In this document: piece by piece, positions 55,337-63,318 of the stretch
Position numbering within the stretch: position 1 is the first letter of the stretch
How the letters are laid out: every line of letters starts with the position of its first letter
Assembly (NCBI GenBank): GCA_016288315.1
Contig: JAEEYU010000072.1
Location: 1-64,000, forward strand
Source of the DNA: Clostridiaceae bacterium
Lineage (GTDB): Bacteria; Bacillota; Clostridia; Oscillospirales; Acutalibacteraceae
Reading direction: 5' to 3'
DNA: 64,000 bases
Translations under genes and position numbers: made by a program
Notes under the pieces: generated by a model
Database searches by the model: none
What the model saw: the letters and a program-made list of their open reading frames with translations, nothing else
What the model was told of the DNA's origin: nothing

Positions 55337-56071
55337 ATGAAACAAACTTCTTTTAAAGTTCTCTCAAACGAGAAAATCGCTCAGAATGTATATAAGATGG
55401 TTCTCACCGGCGACACGTCGGCAATCACCTCGCCCGGTCAGTTCGTCAATCTGCTTGTCGACTCCTGTTTTCTGAGAAGACCGATTTCGGTCTGCGATGT
55501 AAACGACAGCGAGCTTACCCTGGTCTATAAGGTTGTCGGAGCGGGCACAAAGCTTATGAGCAAGGCATCCGCCGGCGATGAATTTGACACGCTCACCGGT
55601 CTCGGCAACGGCTATGACTTGACAAAAAGCGGCAAAACTCCTCTTCTCTTAGGCGGAGGAGTCGGCGTGCCACCTCTTTATATGCTTGCAAAAAAACTGA
55701 TTAACGAAGGCAAAAAAGTCAGCGTTGTTCTCGGTTTCAACACCAAGAGTGAAGTCTTTTATGAGGATGAATTCAGGGCACTCGGTTCCGATGTAACCGT
55801 CGCAACCGCAGACGGCTCATACGGCGTGAAGGGTTTTGTCACCGACGCTCTGCCCGATGATTATTCATATTTTTACACCTGCGGTCCCGAACCTATGCTC
55901 AGAGCAGTTTTCAGAACAACGTCAACATCCGGTCAGTTCAGCTTTGAAGAGCGCATGGGCTGCGGCTTCGGAGCTTGTATGGGCTGCTCGTGCAAAACCG
56001 TCACGGGTTACAAACGAATATGCAAAGAGGGTCCCGTGCTCGAAAAGGAGGAAATACTATGGGAAGACTGA
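55337..56071 (+). CDS. pyrK: Dihydroorotate dehydrogenase electron transfer subunit PyrK
   Basis: The 244-residue ferredoxin-reductase-like protein has the FAD motif RRPISVCDVND, LGGGVGVPPLYMLAK for NAD and the [2Fe-2S] cysteine run GCGFGACMGCSCKT plus a later C, all of PyrK type. It passes electrons from PyrD to NAD. It overlaps the start of pyrD by 13 bases. Confidence 0.95.
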   Translation: MKQTSFKVLSNEKIAQNVYKMVLTGDTSAITSPGQFVNLLVDSCFLRRPISVCDVNDSELTLVYKVVGAGTKLMSKASAGDEFDTLTGLGNGYDLTKSGKTPLLLGGGVGVPPLYMLAKKLINEGKKVSVVLGFNTKSEVFYEDEFRALGSDVTVATADGSYGVKGFVTDALPDDYSYFYTCGPEPMLRAVFRTTSTSGQFSFEERMGCGFGACMGCSCKTVTGYKRICKEGPVLEKEEILWED

Positions 56072-56976
56072 GTGTTGACCTGTGCGGAATAACCCTCGAC
56101 AATCCCGTTATTCCCGCCTCGGGCACCTTCGGCTTCGGCTATGAATTTGCAGAGATTTATGACATAAACGTTCTCGGCACCTTTTCGTTCAAGGGCACAA
56201 CAAAAGAGCTCCGTTTCGGCAATCCCACCCCGAGAATAGCCGAATGCACGTCTGGCATGATTAACGCCGTCGGCTTGCAGAATCCCGGAATCGACAAGGT
56301 TATAAGCGAAGAGCTTCCGAAGCTTAAAAAGTGCTTTGACAAGCCCGTTATGGCAAATATCGGCGGCTTCTCCGTTGAAGAATATAAAGAGAATGTCGCA
56401 AAAATCAGCGAGGAAGAGCAGGTCGGCTGGATTGAACTCAACATAAGCTGCCCCAATGTTCACAGCGGCGGCGTCAATTTCGGCACGGATGCAAAGTCCG
56501 CCGCCGAGGTCGTGCGCGCTGTTAAACCCGTTGCAAAAAAACCGCTTATTGTCAAGCTCACCCCCAACGTCACCGACATTGTCTCAATAGCAAAAGCGTG
56601 CGAGGCGGAGGGTGCCGACGGCATAAGCTTAATCAACACCCTGCTCGGTATGCGCATAGATTTAAAAACAAAAAAACCGGTCATAAAAAATGTTATGGGC
56701 GGCTTCTCGGGTCCCGCCATCTTCCCCGTTGCCCTGCGTATGGTTTACCAGGTCGCAAACGCCGTGAAGATTCCCGTCGTCGGTATGGGCGGCGTCTCAA
56801 AGGCTCAGGATGTTATTGAAATGATGCTCGCCGGTGCGGCGGCAGTCGAGGTCGGCACGGCAAACCTTGTCAATCCCCGCGCCTGCCTCAATATAATAAA
56901 CGACCTGCCGCTCGTCATGGACGAATACAAAATAGAAAAACTGTCAGATATTACGGGAGGTGCCTTCAATGGGTAA
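56059..56976 (+). CDS. pyrD: Dihydroorotate dehydrogenase, class 1B catalytic subunit
   Basis: The 305-residue barrel protein begins RLSVDLCGITLDNPVIPASGTFGFG and has NAVGLQNPG, IELNISCPNVHSGG with the catalytic Cys, and GMGGVSKAQDVIEMMLAGAAAVEVGTAN for FMN. ATG 56059 follows AAAGGAGG inside the end of pyrK. Its partner is PyrK. It overlaps pyrF by 8 bases. Confidence 0.97.
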   Translation: MGRLSVDLCGITLDNPVIPASGTFGFGYEFAEIYDINVLGTFSFKGTTKELRFGNPTPRIAECTSGMINAVGLQNPGIDKVISEELPKLKKCFDKPVMANIGGFSVEEYKENVAKISEEEQVGWIELNISCPNVHSGGVNFGTDAKSAAEVVRAVKPVAKKPLIVKLTPNVTDIVSIAKACEAEGADGISLINTLLGMRIDLKTKKPVIKNVMGGFSGPAIFPVALRMVYQVANAVKIPVVGMGGVSKAQDVIEMMLAGAAAVEVGTANLVNPRACLNIINDLPLVMDEYKIEKLSDITGGAFNG

Positions 56977-57667
56977 GGATGTAATTATTGCCTGCGATTT
57001 TTCAGGCGCAGAGCAGACTTTTGAATTTCTCGACAAATTCACGGGCAGAAAGCCCTTTGTAAAAATCGGTATGGAGCTCTTCTATGCGGAGGGTCCCTCA
57101 ATCGTGCGTGAAATTAAAAAAAGAGGGCACAAAATTTTTCTCGATTTAAAACTCCACGACATTCCCAACACTGTCAAAAAGGCAATGGCTGTGCTCTCCG
57201 GTCTCGATGTAGATATCTGCAACCTGCACGCATCGGGCACCTGCGCAATGATGCAGGCGGCACTCGAAGGTCTGACACGCCCCGACGGCACAAGACCTCT
57301 TCTCATAGCCGTCACACAGCTCACCTCAACCGATTCAGACGCGCTTAAAAATGATTTGCTTATAGACGAGCCGATGGATAAGGTAGTTATGCATTACGCC
57401 CTCAACGCCAAAAACTCCGGGCTTGACGGCGTAGTCTGCTCGCCCCTTGAGGCGGCTAAGGTGCACGAAACCTGCGGAGCGGATTTCCTTACCGTAACAC
57501 CCGGCGTCCGTTTTGCCGACGGTGACATCGGCGACCAGAAGCGCGTTATGACTCCCGCGCAGGCAAAAGAAATCGGCTCGGATTATATAGTCGTCGGCAG
57601 ACCGATTACCGCAGCGGACGACCCCGTAGCCGTTTATGAAAGATGTATAGCCGAATTTGTCGGATAA
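56969..57667 (+). CDS. pyrF: Orotidine 5'-phosphate decarboxylase
   Basis: The 232-residue protein begins GKDVIIACDFSGAEQTFEFLD, with KIGMELFYAEGP, the catalytic KKRGHKIFLDLKLHDIPNTV and VTPGVRFADGDIGDQKRV. It forms UMP from OMP. ATG 56969 follows GGGAGG; an earlier GTG overlaps that site. It is translationally coupled to pyrD. Confidence 0.96.
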   Translation: MGKDVIIACDFSGAEQTFEFLDKFTGRKPFVKIGMELFYAEGPSIVREIKKRGHKIFLDLKLHDIPNTVKKAMAVLSGLDVDICNLHASGTCAMMQAALEGLTRPDGTRPLLIAVTQLTSTDSDALKNDLLIDEPMDKVVMHYALNAKNSGLDGVVCSPLEAAKVHETCGADFLTVTPGVRFADGDIGDQKRVMTPAQAKEIGSDYIVVGRPITAADDPVAVYERCIAEFVG

Positions 57668-57680
57668 AAGGAGAACAGAT

Positions 57681-58319
57681 ATGCAGATAAAAGAACTGAT
57701 TGCAAAAGATTTACTCTCAATTAAAGCGGTATTCTTCCGCCCCGAAGAGCCCTTCACCTGGGCAAGCGGAATCAAAAGCCCCGTCTATTGCGACAACCGC
57801 CTGACTCTTACGGCACCACAGGTGCGCACCGATGTTGAAAATGCCCTTGCCGAAACAATCAGGGCGGAGTATCCCGAAACCGAGGTGCTTATGGGCACGT
57901 CAACCGCAGGCATAGCGCACGCCGCAATAACCGCCCACATCCTCAATATGCCCATGGGCTATGTCCGCTCGGGCGCAAAGGATCACGGCAGGCAGAACCA
58001 GATTGAAGGCAGACTCGAAAAAGGTCAGAAGGTTGTTGTGGTTGAAGATTTAATCTCAACCGGCGGCAGTGTAATAGAAGTAGTCAACGTTTTGCGCGAA
58101 GCGGGCGCACAGGTGCTCGGAATCGTCAGCATTTTCACCTACGGCATGCAAAAAGGCATCGACCGCCTTGCCGCGGCAGAGGTCAGGAACATCTCGCTGA
58201 CCGATTTCGATACGGTAGCGCAGGTGGCGGCGCAAACGGGCTACATCAAACCCGATGATGTCGCAAAACTCATTAAATTCAGAAACAATCCTTCCGATGA
58301 AAGCTGGATAACATTATGA
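57681..58319 (+). CDS. pyrE: Orotate phosphoribosyltransferase
   Basis: The 212-residue protein has the PRPP-binding [19 protein letters not shown] near residue 122 and [11 protein letters not shown] and [10 protein letters not shown] earlier. It makes OMP from orotate and PRPP. ATG 57681 follows AAAAGGAG. Its stop overlaps the pyrB start (ATGA). Confidence 0.96.
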   Translation: MQIKELIAKDLLSIKAVFFRPEEPFTWASGIKSPVYCDNRLTLTAPQVRTDVENALAETIRAEYPETEVLMGTSTAGIAHAAITAHILNMPMGYVRSGAKDHGRQNQIEGRLEKGQKVVVVEDLISTGGSVIEVVNVLREAGAQVLGIVSIFTYGMQKGIDRLAAAEVRNISLTDFDTVAQVAAQTGYIKPDDVAKLIKFRNNPSDESWITL

Positions 58320-59236
58320 GAAGTTTAATCGATATAAGGGATCTGTCAACGGCGGAGATTGACGAACTGGTCAGAACCGCCTGCGATATTATAGACAATC
58401 CCGGAAAATACAGCGAGAAATGCCACGGCAAAAAACTCGCCACCCTCTTTTTTGAGCCGTCAACCAGAACCAGACTGAGCTTTGAGGCGGCAATGTATGA
58501 GCTCGGCGGCAACGTTCTCTCTGTTTCAAGCGGCTCCTCGTCATCTGCTGCAAAGGGCGAGAGCATAGCCGACACGGCAAAAACCGTCTCCTGCTATGCC
58601 GACATTATCGCAATGCGCCACCCCAAAGAGGGCGCACCCTATGTTGCCGCGGCAAATGCGTCAATTCCCGTTATCAATGCGGGCGACGGCGGTCACAACC
58701 ACCCCACGCAGACCCTCGCCGACCTGCTTACAATCTACCGCGAAAAAGGCGGGTTTGACAATCTTACAATAGGTCTTTGCGGCGACCTTAAATTCGGCAG
58801 AACCGTTCATTCGCTCATAGCCGCAATGTCACGCTACGCAGGCATAAAATTCGTTCTCATCTCTCCACTCGAACTCAAGGTGCCGAGCTATGTCAAAAAG
58901 GATGTTATAAAAAAGAACGGCATCCCTTATACGCAGACTACCGACCTCGTCTCGGTAATGCCCGAGCTTGACATACTCTATATGACAAGAGTCCAGCGCG
59001 AAAGATTCTTCAATGAAGAGGATTATCTGCGTCTTAAAGACAGCTACATCCTCGACACCAGAAAGCTTGAAACGGCAAAGCCCGACCTTTGCATAATGCA
59101 TCCGCTGCCCAGAGTGAACGAGATAAGCGTGGCGGTTGACAATGACCCCAGGGCCTGCTATTTCAAACAGGTGCTCAACGGCAAATATATGCGTATGGCA
59201 CTCATACTCAAACTTCTTGAGGAGGCGAAGAAATGA
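58316..59236 (+). CDS. pyrB: Aspartate carbamoyltransferase catalytic subunit
   Basis: The 306-residue protein has the carbamoyl-phosphate motif [16 protein letters not shown] near residue 51, [17 protein letters not shown] and HPLPRVNEI. It joins carbamoyl phosphate to aspartate. It overlaps pyrI by 4 bases; the two subunits together form the regulated PyrBI holoenzyme. Confidence 0.97.
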   Translation: MRSLIDIRDLSTAEIDELVRTACDIIDNPGKYSEKCHGKKLATLFFEPSTRTRLSFEAAMYELGGNVLSVSSGSSSSAAKGESIADTAKTVSCYADIIAMRHPKEGAPYVAAANASIPVINAGDGGHNHPTQTLADLLTIYREKGGFDNLTIGLCGDLKFGRTVHSLIAAMSRYAGIKFVLISPLELKVPSYVKKDVIKKNGIPYTQTTDLVSVMPELDILYMTRVQRERFFNEEDYLRLKDSYILDTRKLETAKPDLCIMHPLPRVNEISVAVDNDPRACYFKQVLNGKYMRMALILKLLEEAKK

Positions 59237-59649
59237 ACGTTGATTCAATTCAGAACGGAATAGTCATTGACCACATTTCAGCCGGCAACTCAATGAAGCT
59301 TTATGAGCTGCTCGACCTTGACAGATTAGACTGCTGCGTGGCGTTGATCAAAAATGTCACCAGCCGCAAAATGGGTAAAAAAGATATAATCAAAATTGAT
59401 GCCGACATTCCCGTAAACCTCGACGCCATCGGCTATGTTGACCCCGAGGCAACCGTCAATGTGATTAAAGACGGCAAGCTGGTTGAAAAAAAGGTTATAG
59501 GCACTCCGCAGACACTCACAAACGTTCTCAGATGCAAAAACCCCAGATGCATAACCTCCTGCGAGCAGGAACTCGACCACATCTTCCGCCTCTCCGACGA
59601 CGGCTCAAAAATCTATCGCTGCATCTACTGCGAAACAAAAGCAAAATAA
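59233..59649 (+). CDS. pyrI: Aspartate carbamoyltransferase regulatory subunit
   Basis: The 138-residue protein begins with the nucleotide-binding [21 protein letters not shown] and ends in a zinc domain with four cysteines (CKNPRC near 99-104, then CIYC near 132). It binds effector nucleotides and PyrB. It ends the pyr operon and is followed by a strong terminator. Confidence 0.95.
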   Translation: MNVDSIQNGIVIDHISAGNSMKLYELLDLDRLDCCVALIKNVTSRKMGKKDIIKIDADIPVNLDAIGYVDPEATVNVIKDGKLVEKKVIGTPQTLTNVLRCKNPRCITSCEQELDHIFRLSDDGSKIYRCIYCETKAK

Positions 59650-59660
59650 ACAAAAAAATT

Positions 59661-59694
59661 AAAACCCTTCGGCTCAGAAAACCGAAGGGCTTTT
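59661..59694. terminator. Bidirectional terminator of the pyr operon and aroA
   Basis: CCCTTCGG / CCGAAGGG (59665-59672 with 59682-59689), flanked by A and T runs, lies between convergent pyrI and aroA. Confidence 0.9.
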
Positions 59695-59702
59695 GCTTGC
59701 TT

Positions 59703-60911
59703 TTATTTAATTCTGAAATCAACACCGAGTTCTTTAAGCCGGTCAAAGAACTGCGGCACCGAGTCGTTTACAATCTCCGCTCCTTCAATCGAGCCGCCCG
59801 TAATTGTCAGCAGAACCGAGAGTGCCATAACCGCTCTGTGGTCGCCGTTGCTCTGCAGGGGAACCGAAGAGGGCTTTATAAGCGAGCGGTTTATAATCGC
59901 CGTCTCTTCGCCGAGCGCAAGAAAAACATTGAGCTTTGAAAGCTCCTTGGCAAGCTTTTCAAGGCAGAGCTTTTCTTTGGGCTTGTAGCGTGAGAGTCCT
60001 CTGAAAATCGCGCCTCTGTTGAGCGCCGCGTAAACAAACAAGGCAGGGGCAAGGTCCGGGTGTTCCGTCAGGTCTATTTCGGGGCTTTCATCCTCACGAA
60101 GCTGCCTGAACAAATCAGGGTAGATTTTGTCCGCCTGAACGCTGTCCTCAAGCAGACCTTCAATCTCAACCTCTCCGCCGGCAGTGTTCAATGTGTCGTA
60201 ATACGCTGCAGCCGACCAGTCGCCTTCAATTTCCACGTCAAGGGCTGTGAACTTTTTGCCGCGTATGTCAATCATCGAAAGTCCGCCCCACTCAACGTCA
60301 ACACCGTGCTTTGCCAGCACCTTGATTGTGTTGTCAATGTAGTTTTTGCCGTCAATCGGGGGAGCTATAAATATTCTGCTCCTGCCGTTCTGCGATGCAA
60401 GCGAATAGATAAGACCGCTGATGAAATGGCTCGATTCCGTTCCAAGTATGCTGTAATCACCGGGCTTTAACTGGCCGTGAACGGAGATTTTCGAGGATGA
60501 TTTTTTGAACTTGATTTTCTGCGCCTCACACACTTTGCGGCAGGCGTCGTGCGGCTTTTCAAATAATTTTTCGTCGCCTTCAAAAACCGCTTTTTTTCCT
60601 GATGCCATGGCAATCGGGAGCATAAAGCCGAGCGTGCTGCCCGTGCTTTTGCAGTCAAAAGTTATCGGTTTTTTGCGCTGTGAAGCATCAACACCCCTGA
60701 TTCTTATTGTGTCGCCCTCAATGCTGCATACTGCGCCCAGTTCTTTAAGACACCCTATTGTCGTCATTATGTCGGGCGAAAAAGCAACATTGCGTATTAT
60801 ACTCTCTTCCTCGCAAAGCCCTGCATAAAGAATAAGACGGTGCGCAATACTTCGTGAAGAGGGGGCTTTGATTTTTCCTTTTGCCGCTGACTGTTTAAAT
60901 ACCGCTGTCAT
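59703..60911 (-). CDS. aroA: 3-phosphoshikimate 1-carboxyvinyltransferase (EPSP synthase)
   Basis: The 402-residue protein begins AKGKIKAPSSRSIAHRLILYAGL, the shikimate-phosphate site, and has FDCKSTGSTLGFMLPIAMASG and EIEGDWSAAAYYD. Near the C-terminus are RYKPKEKLCLEKLAKEL and SNGDHRAVMALSVLL. It acts in chorismate synthesis. It is monocistronic here, away from other aro genes. Confidence 0.95.
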   Translation of the reverse strand: MTAVFKQSAAKGKIKAPSSRSIAHRLILYAGLCEEESIIRNVAFSPDIMTTIGCLKELGAVCSIEGDTIRIRGVDASQRKKPITFDCKSTGSTLGFMLPIAMASGKKAVFEGDEKLFEKPHDACRKVCEAQKIKFKKSSSKISVHGQLKPGDYSILGTESSHFISGLIYSLASQNGRSRIFIAPPIDGKNYIDNTIKVLAKHGVDVEWGGLSMIDIRGKKFTALDVEIEGDWSAAAYYDTLNTAGGEVEIEGLLEDSVQADKIYPDLFRQLREDESPEIDLTEHPDLAPALFVYAALNRGAIFRGLSRYKPKEKLCLEKLAKELSKLNVFLALGEETAIINRSLIKPSSVPLQSNGDHRAVMALSVLLTITGGSIEGAEIVNDSVPQFFDRLKELGVDFRIK

Positions 60912-60948
60912 TTTAATTCCTCCTTCTCACGATTCTGTTTTCAATTTT

Positions 60949-60977
60949 ATATTATCATTAATTTTTACAAATATCAA
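60949..60977 (-). promoter_or_regulatory. aroA promoter
   Basis: On the minus strand, TTGATA (60977-60972), 17 bases, TAATAT (60954-60949). Confidence 0.55.
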
Positions 60978-61067
60978 GAATTACGGCTCAAATAAATAAT
61001 TTGTTTACAATTAACAAATTAAATGATAAAAAACTCTGCCAAATTGATTAAAATAAATAAAAAACTA

Positions 61068-61097
61068 TTGACTAAGTGCTTAATGAAATTTTATAAT
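61068..61097 (+). promoter_or_regulatory. Promoter of the first YhhN-like gene
   Basis: TTGACT (61068-61073), 18 bases, TATAAT (61092-61097). Confidence 0.5.
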
Positions 61098-61143
61098 AAA
61101 AGTGTTGGAGATTAATAAAATTTGCATTACGGGGGAGTAAAAA

Positions 61144-61848
61144 GTGGCAATTTCCTATGTCTGCACGGGAATCGGTATGGTTCTTCTCTGCGTTTTTCTT
61201 AAATTCAGAGTCGGCAAAGGCGCATCCGCCCTTGTTACGGTTATCAAGTCAACCGTCTCAATAATGTTTATGTTTACGGCGTTCAATGCTCTTTATTACG
61301 GTGTCAACAAAACCGCCGTTGCCGTCTGCGCAGGCCTGATGTTCGGTATGCTCGGCGACATCTTCCTCGACCAGAAATACGCACATCCCGACAGCGCAAA
61401 GGTTTATACCTACGCCGGCTTCCTCGTTTTCGCCGCCGGTCACGTTTTTTACGATGCCTTTTTAATCAGAAACTTCTATACGCCCGGCAGGATTCTTTAT
61501 ATCATAATCCCTCTGATTGTCGCAGTTGTTGTAGCCGGTCTCAATATTGCAGGCGAGGACCTGATGAAGCTTAAATTCGGCGAATACAAGCTTATTACGG
61601 CAGTTTACGGCGCTTTTCTTTTTTCGTTTGTTGCGCTGTCGTTTTCACTGTCGCTTCTCAACGGCTTTAAGAATATCTGCTGTGTTATGCTTTTTGCAGC
61701 GAGCATTTTCTTTGCCGTCTCCGATTTTATTCTCAGCGGCACCTATTTCGGCGAGGGCAAATCCCGCCCGGTTGACATCATCATAAACCACGCAACCTAT
61801 TATATCGCACAGTTCCTCGTCGCCCTGAGTCTCTGCTTTCTGAAATAA
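61144..61848 (+). CDS. YhhN family (lysoplasmalogenase-like) membrane protein
   Basis: The 234-residue protein starts at GTG after GGGGGAG. It has about eight membrane helices and the YhhN-type motifs AGLMFGMLGDIFLD (near residue 70) and FAVSDFILSG (near 192), whose acidic residues form the active-site core in the TMEM86/YhhN family. Members cleave vinyl-ether lysoplasmalogens. A homologue with similar motifs lies 1.5 kb downstream on the other strand. Confidence 0.8.
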   Translation: MAISYVCTGIGMVLLCVFLKFRVGKGASALVTVIKSTVSIMFMFTAFNALYYGVNKTAVAVCAGLMFGMLGDIFLDQKYAHPDSAKVYTYAGFLVFAAGHVFYDAFLIRNFYTPGRILYIIIPLIVAVVVAGLNIAGEDLMKLKFGEYKLITAVYGAFLFSFVALSFSLSLLNGFKNICCVMLFAASIFFAVSDFILSGTYFGEGKSRPVDIIINHATYYIAQFLVALSLCFLK

Positions 61849-61869
61849 AATAATTCGAACCTGTTCTTG

Positions 61870-61901
61870 TGTCATTCTGAGCCGCAGGCGAAGAATCTCA
61901 G
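61870..61901. repeat. Short dyad, resembles a dispersed intergenic repeat
   Basis: TGTCATTCTGAGCCGC followed by AGGCGAAGAATCTCAG includes the inverted pair CTGAG (61877-61881) and CTCAG (61897-61901). From memory, similar TGTCATTCTGAG/AAGAATCT sequences are common in many genomes; I cannot test copy number in the rest of this one. Confidence 0.4.
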
Positions 61902-61940
61902 ACCGCAAGGCGACGAATATTATTAACAGAAAACAAAACA

Positions 61941-61972
61941 CCCCTGCGGATTATCAAATCCGCAGGGGTTTA
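61941..61972. terminator. Bidirectional terminator between the YhhN-like and M28 genes
   Basis: CCCCTGCGGAT / ATCCGCAGGGG (61941-61951 with 61958-61968) with a 6-base loop, and T-rich sequence to the right, A-rich to the left. Confidence 0.85.
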
Positions 61973-61987
61973 TAATGCATAAATAAC

Positions 61988-63247
61988 TTACTGTTTTGCG
62001 CCCTCGTCAAACTTTTCAAGCACTTTTACGCTGACGGCGAAGCAGTCTGCGAGACCTTCAAGGTTCATATTGTCGTATGAGTCCTTTCTGGTGTGGTAGT
62101 AGCTCTCAAGCTTGTGGTTAAGGCCTGTGATACCCGTTGAACGCATACCCGCCTGTGAAAATGCTGCGTTGTCCGTAGCGCCGCCGAGAGGGGGAACCAT
62201 GCCCTTCTTGCAGGTAACGCCGAGTTCTTCGGCACACTCCATAAAGAGGTCTGAAACGTCTTTGTCTGCTTTTACGGTTGCGTTGAGGTCGCGGTAGTTT
62301 ACAAGCAGATACTTCGGGTCGTGAATTGTGTCGTATGAATAAATGAAGGTGGGAACATCGTCAAACTCGTGGGGATGCGCCTCGCACCATGCCTTTGCGC
62401 CGCGAAGACCGGCTTCTTCGGAACCTGTAAGAATAACGCCGATTTCGGTGTTCTCAAACTGAATGTCCTCGTCCTGAAGCGCCTTGAGAATCGCAATGCC
62501 CATATAGCATCCGGTGAGGTTGTCGTTTGCGCCGTCAACAACTCTCTTGTAGTTTACCATAAAGTAAAGACCGACAAGGAACGGTGTGAAGAAAAGTCCC
62601 CACAGACCTGCGTGGAAGATTGTTGAAAGATCCTGACCGCCGAGCTTCTGAATAACAGCTATTACGGAAATAACAATGTAGAAAACAGCGCCGAGAGCGC
62701 AGGAGATTGCGTGACCTTCAAAACCGACGCCGCCGAGAGCGTAGTTTACGGGCCATTCCCATGCAGCATCGGGGTGACCGTTGAAGATAATTCTTCTCTT
62801 TACTTCGCCCGTGGGCTTCTTGTAAGCGGTAACGTTGTGACCGGTCTCTTCGGGGAAGAGGAAGTCAACCGTCTTCTTGTAGATACCGAACTGAAGCAGA
62901 GCGAGTGCAAGACCGAAAACAATAAGAACAATACCGATTATCGGAAGAACAACCGCAAGCTTTCCGCCTACGCCAACGCCGATAAGGAAGAGCGCTATTG
63001 CGGCAAGAACGCAGGAGATAGTAATGTAAATCCAGCCATAGAAGGATTTGGGATTTTCTTTGAAAGATTCAACCTGAACTCTGTCGCAGCCGAGTCTTTT
63101 CATAACATCGCCCATATAGACGCATGCCTGTTCCTCGCCCTTTGAGCCGGGATTTCTCTTTTCAAATTTTGTGCATATATACCGGATTTCCTGATACATA
63201 TACTTTGCGTAGCCGGATTTCTTTTCAATGATTTTTGACAGATCCAT
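61988..63247 (-). CDS. M28 family zinc peptidase with membrane helices
   Basis: The 419-residue protein has the M28 metal motifs in order: FNGHPDAAW (H158, D160), GANDNLTG (D242), TGSEEAGLRG (E277/E278), FIYSYDT and YYHTRKDSYDN for the last His. Four hydrophobic segments lie inside the fold: about residues 70-91, 96-120, 178-200 and 212-232, the last pair between the first two metal ligands. The enzyme is thus probably an integral membrane aminopeptidase. The substrate is not known. It begins at an ATG after GGAGG. Confidence 0.85.
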   Translation of the reverse strand: MDLSKIIEKKSGYAKYMYQEIRYICTKFEKRNPGSKGEEQACVYMGDVMKRLGCDRVQVESFKENPKSFYGWIYITISCVLAAIALFLIGVGVGGKLAVVLPIIGIVLIVFGLALALLQFGIYKKTVDFLFPEETGHNVTAYKKPTGEVKRRIIFNGHPDAAWEWPVNYALGGVGFEGHAISCALGAVFYIVISVIAVIQKLGGQDLSTIFHAGLWGLFFTPFLVGLYFMVNYKRVVDGANDNLTGCYMGIAILKALQDEDIQFENTEIGVILTGSEEAGLRGAKAWCEAHPHEFDDVPTFIYSYDTIHDPKYLLVNYRDLNATVKADKDVSDLFMECAEELGVTCKKGMVPPLGGATDNAAFSQAGMRSTGITGLNHKLESYYHTRKDSYDNMNLEGLADCFAVSVKVLEKFDEGAKQ

Positions 63248-63318
63248 TTTGGTTCCTCCATTAAGAAATTTATGCCATAATCACCCGCAAAACGGGTAAA
63301 AAATTGCCTTGAGCGGTT

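Noticed and set aside
55975..56058. Longer N-terminus for PyrD
   Set aside because: It would overlap the PyrK cysteine region by about 100 bases; ATG 56059 has AAAGGAGG just before it and gives a normal PyrD start.
63248..63318. Terminator between the second YhhN gene and the M28 gene
   Set aside because: ACCCG/CGGGT is only a 5-bp stem without a T run on the minus strand.
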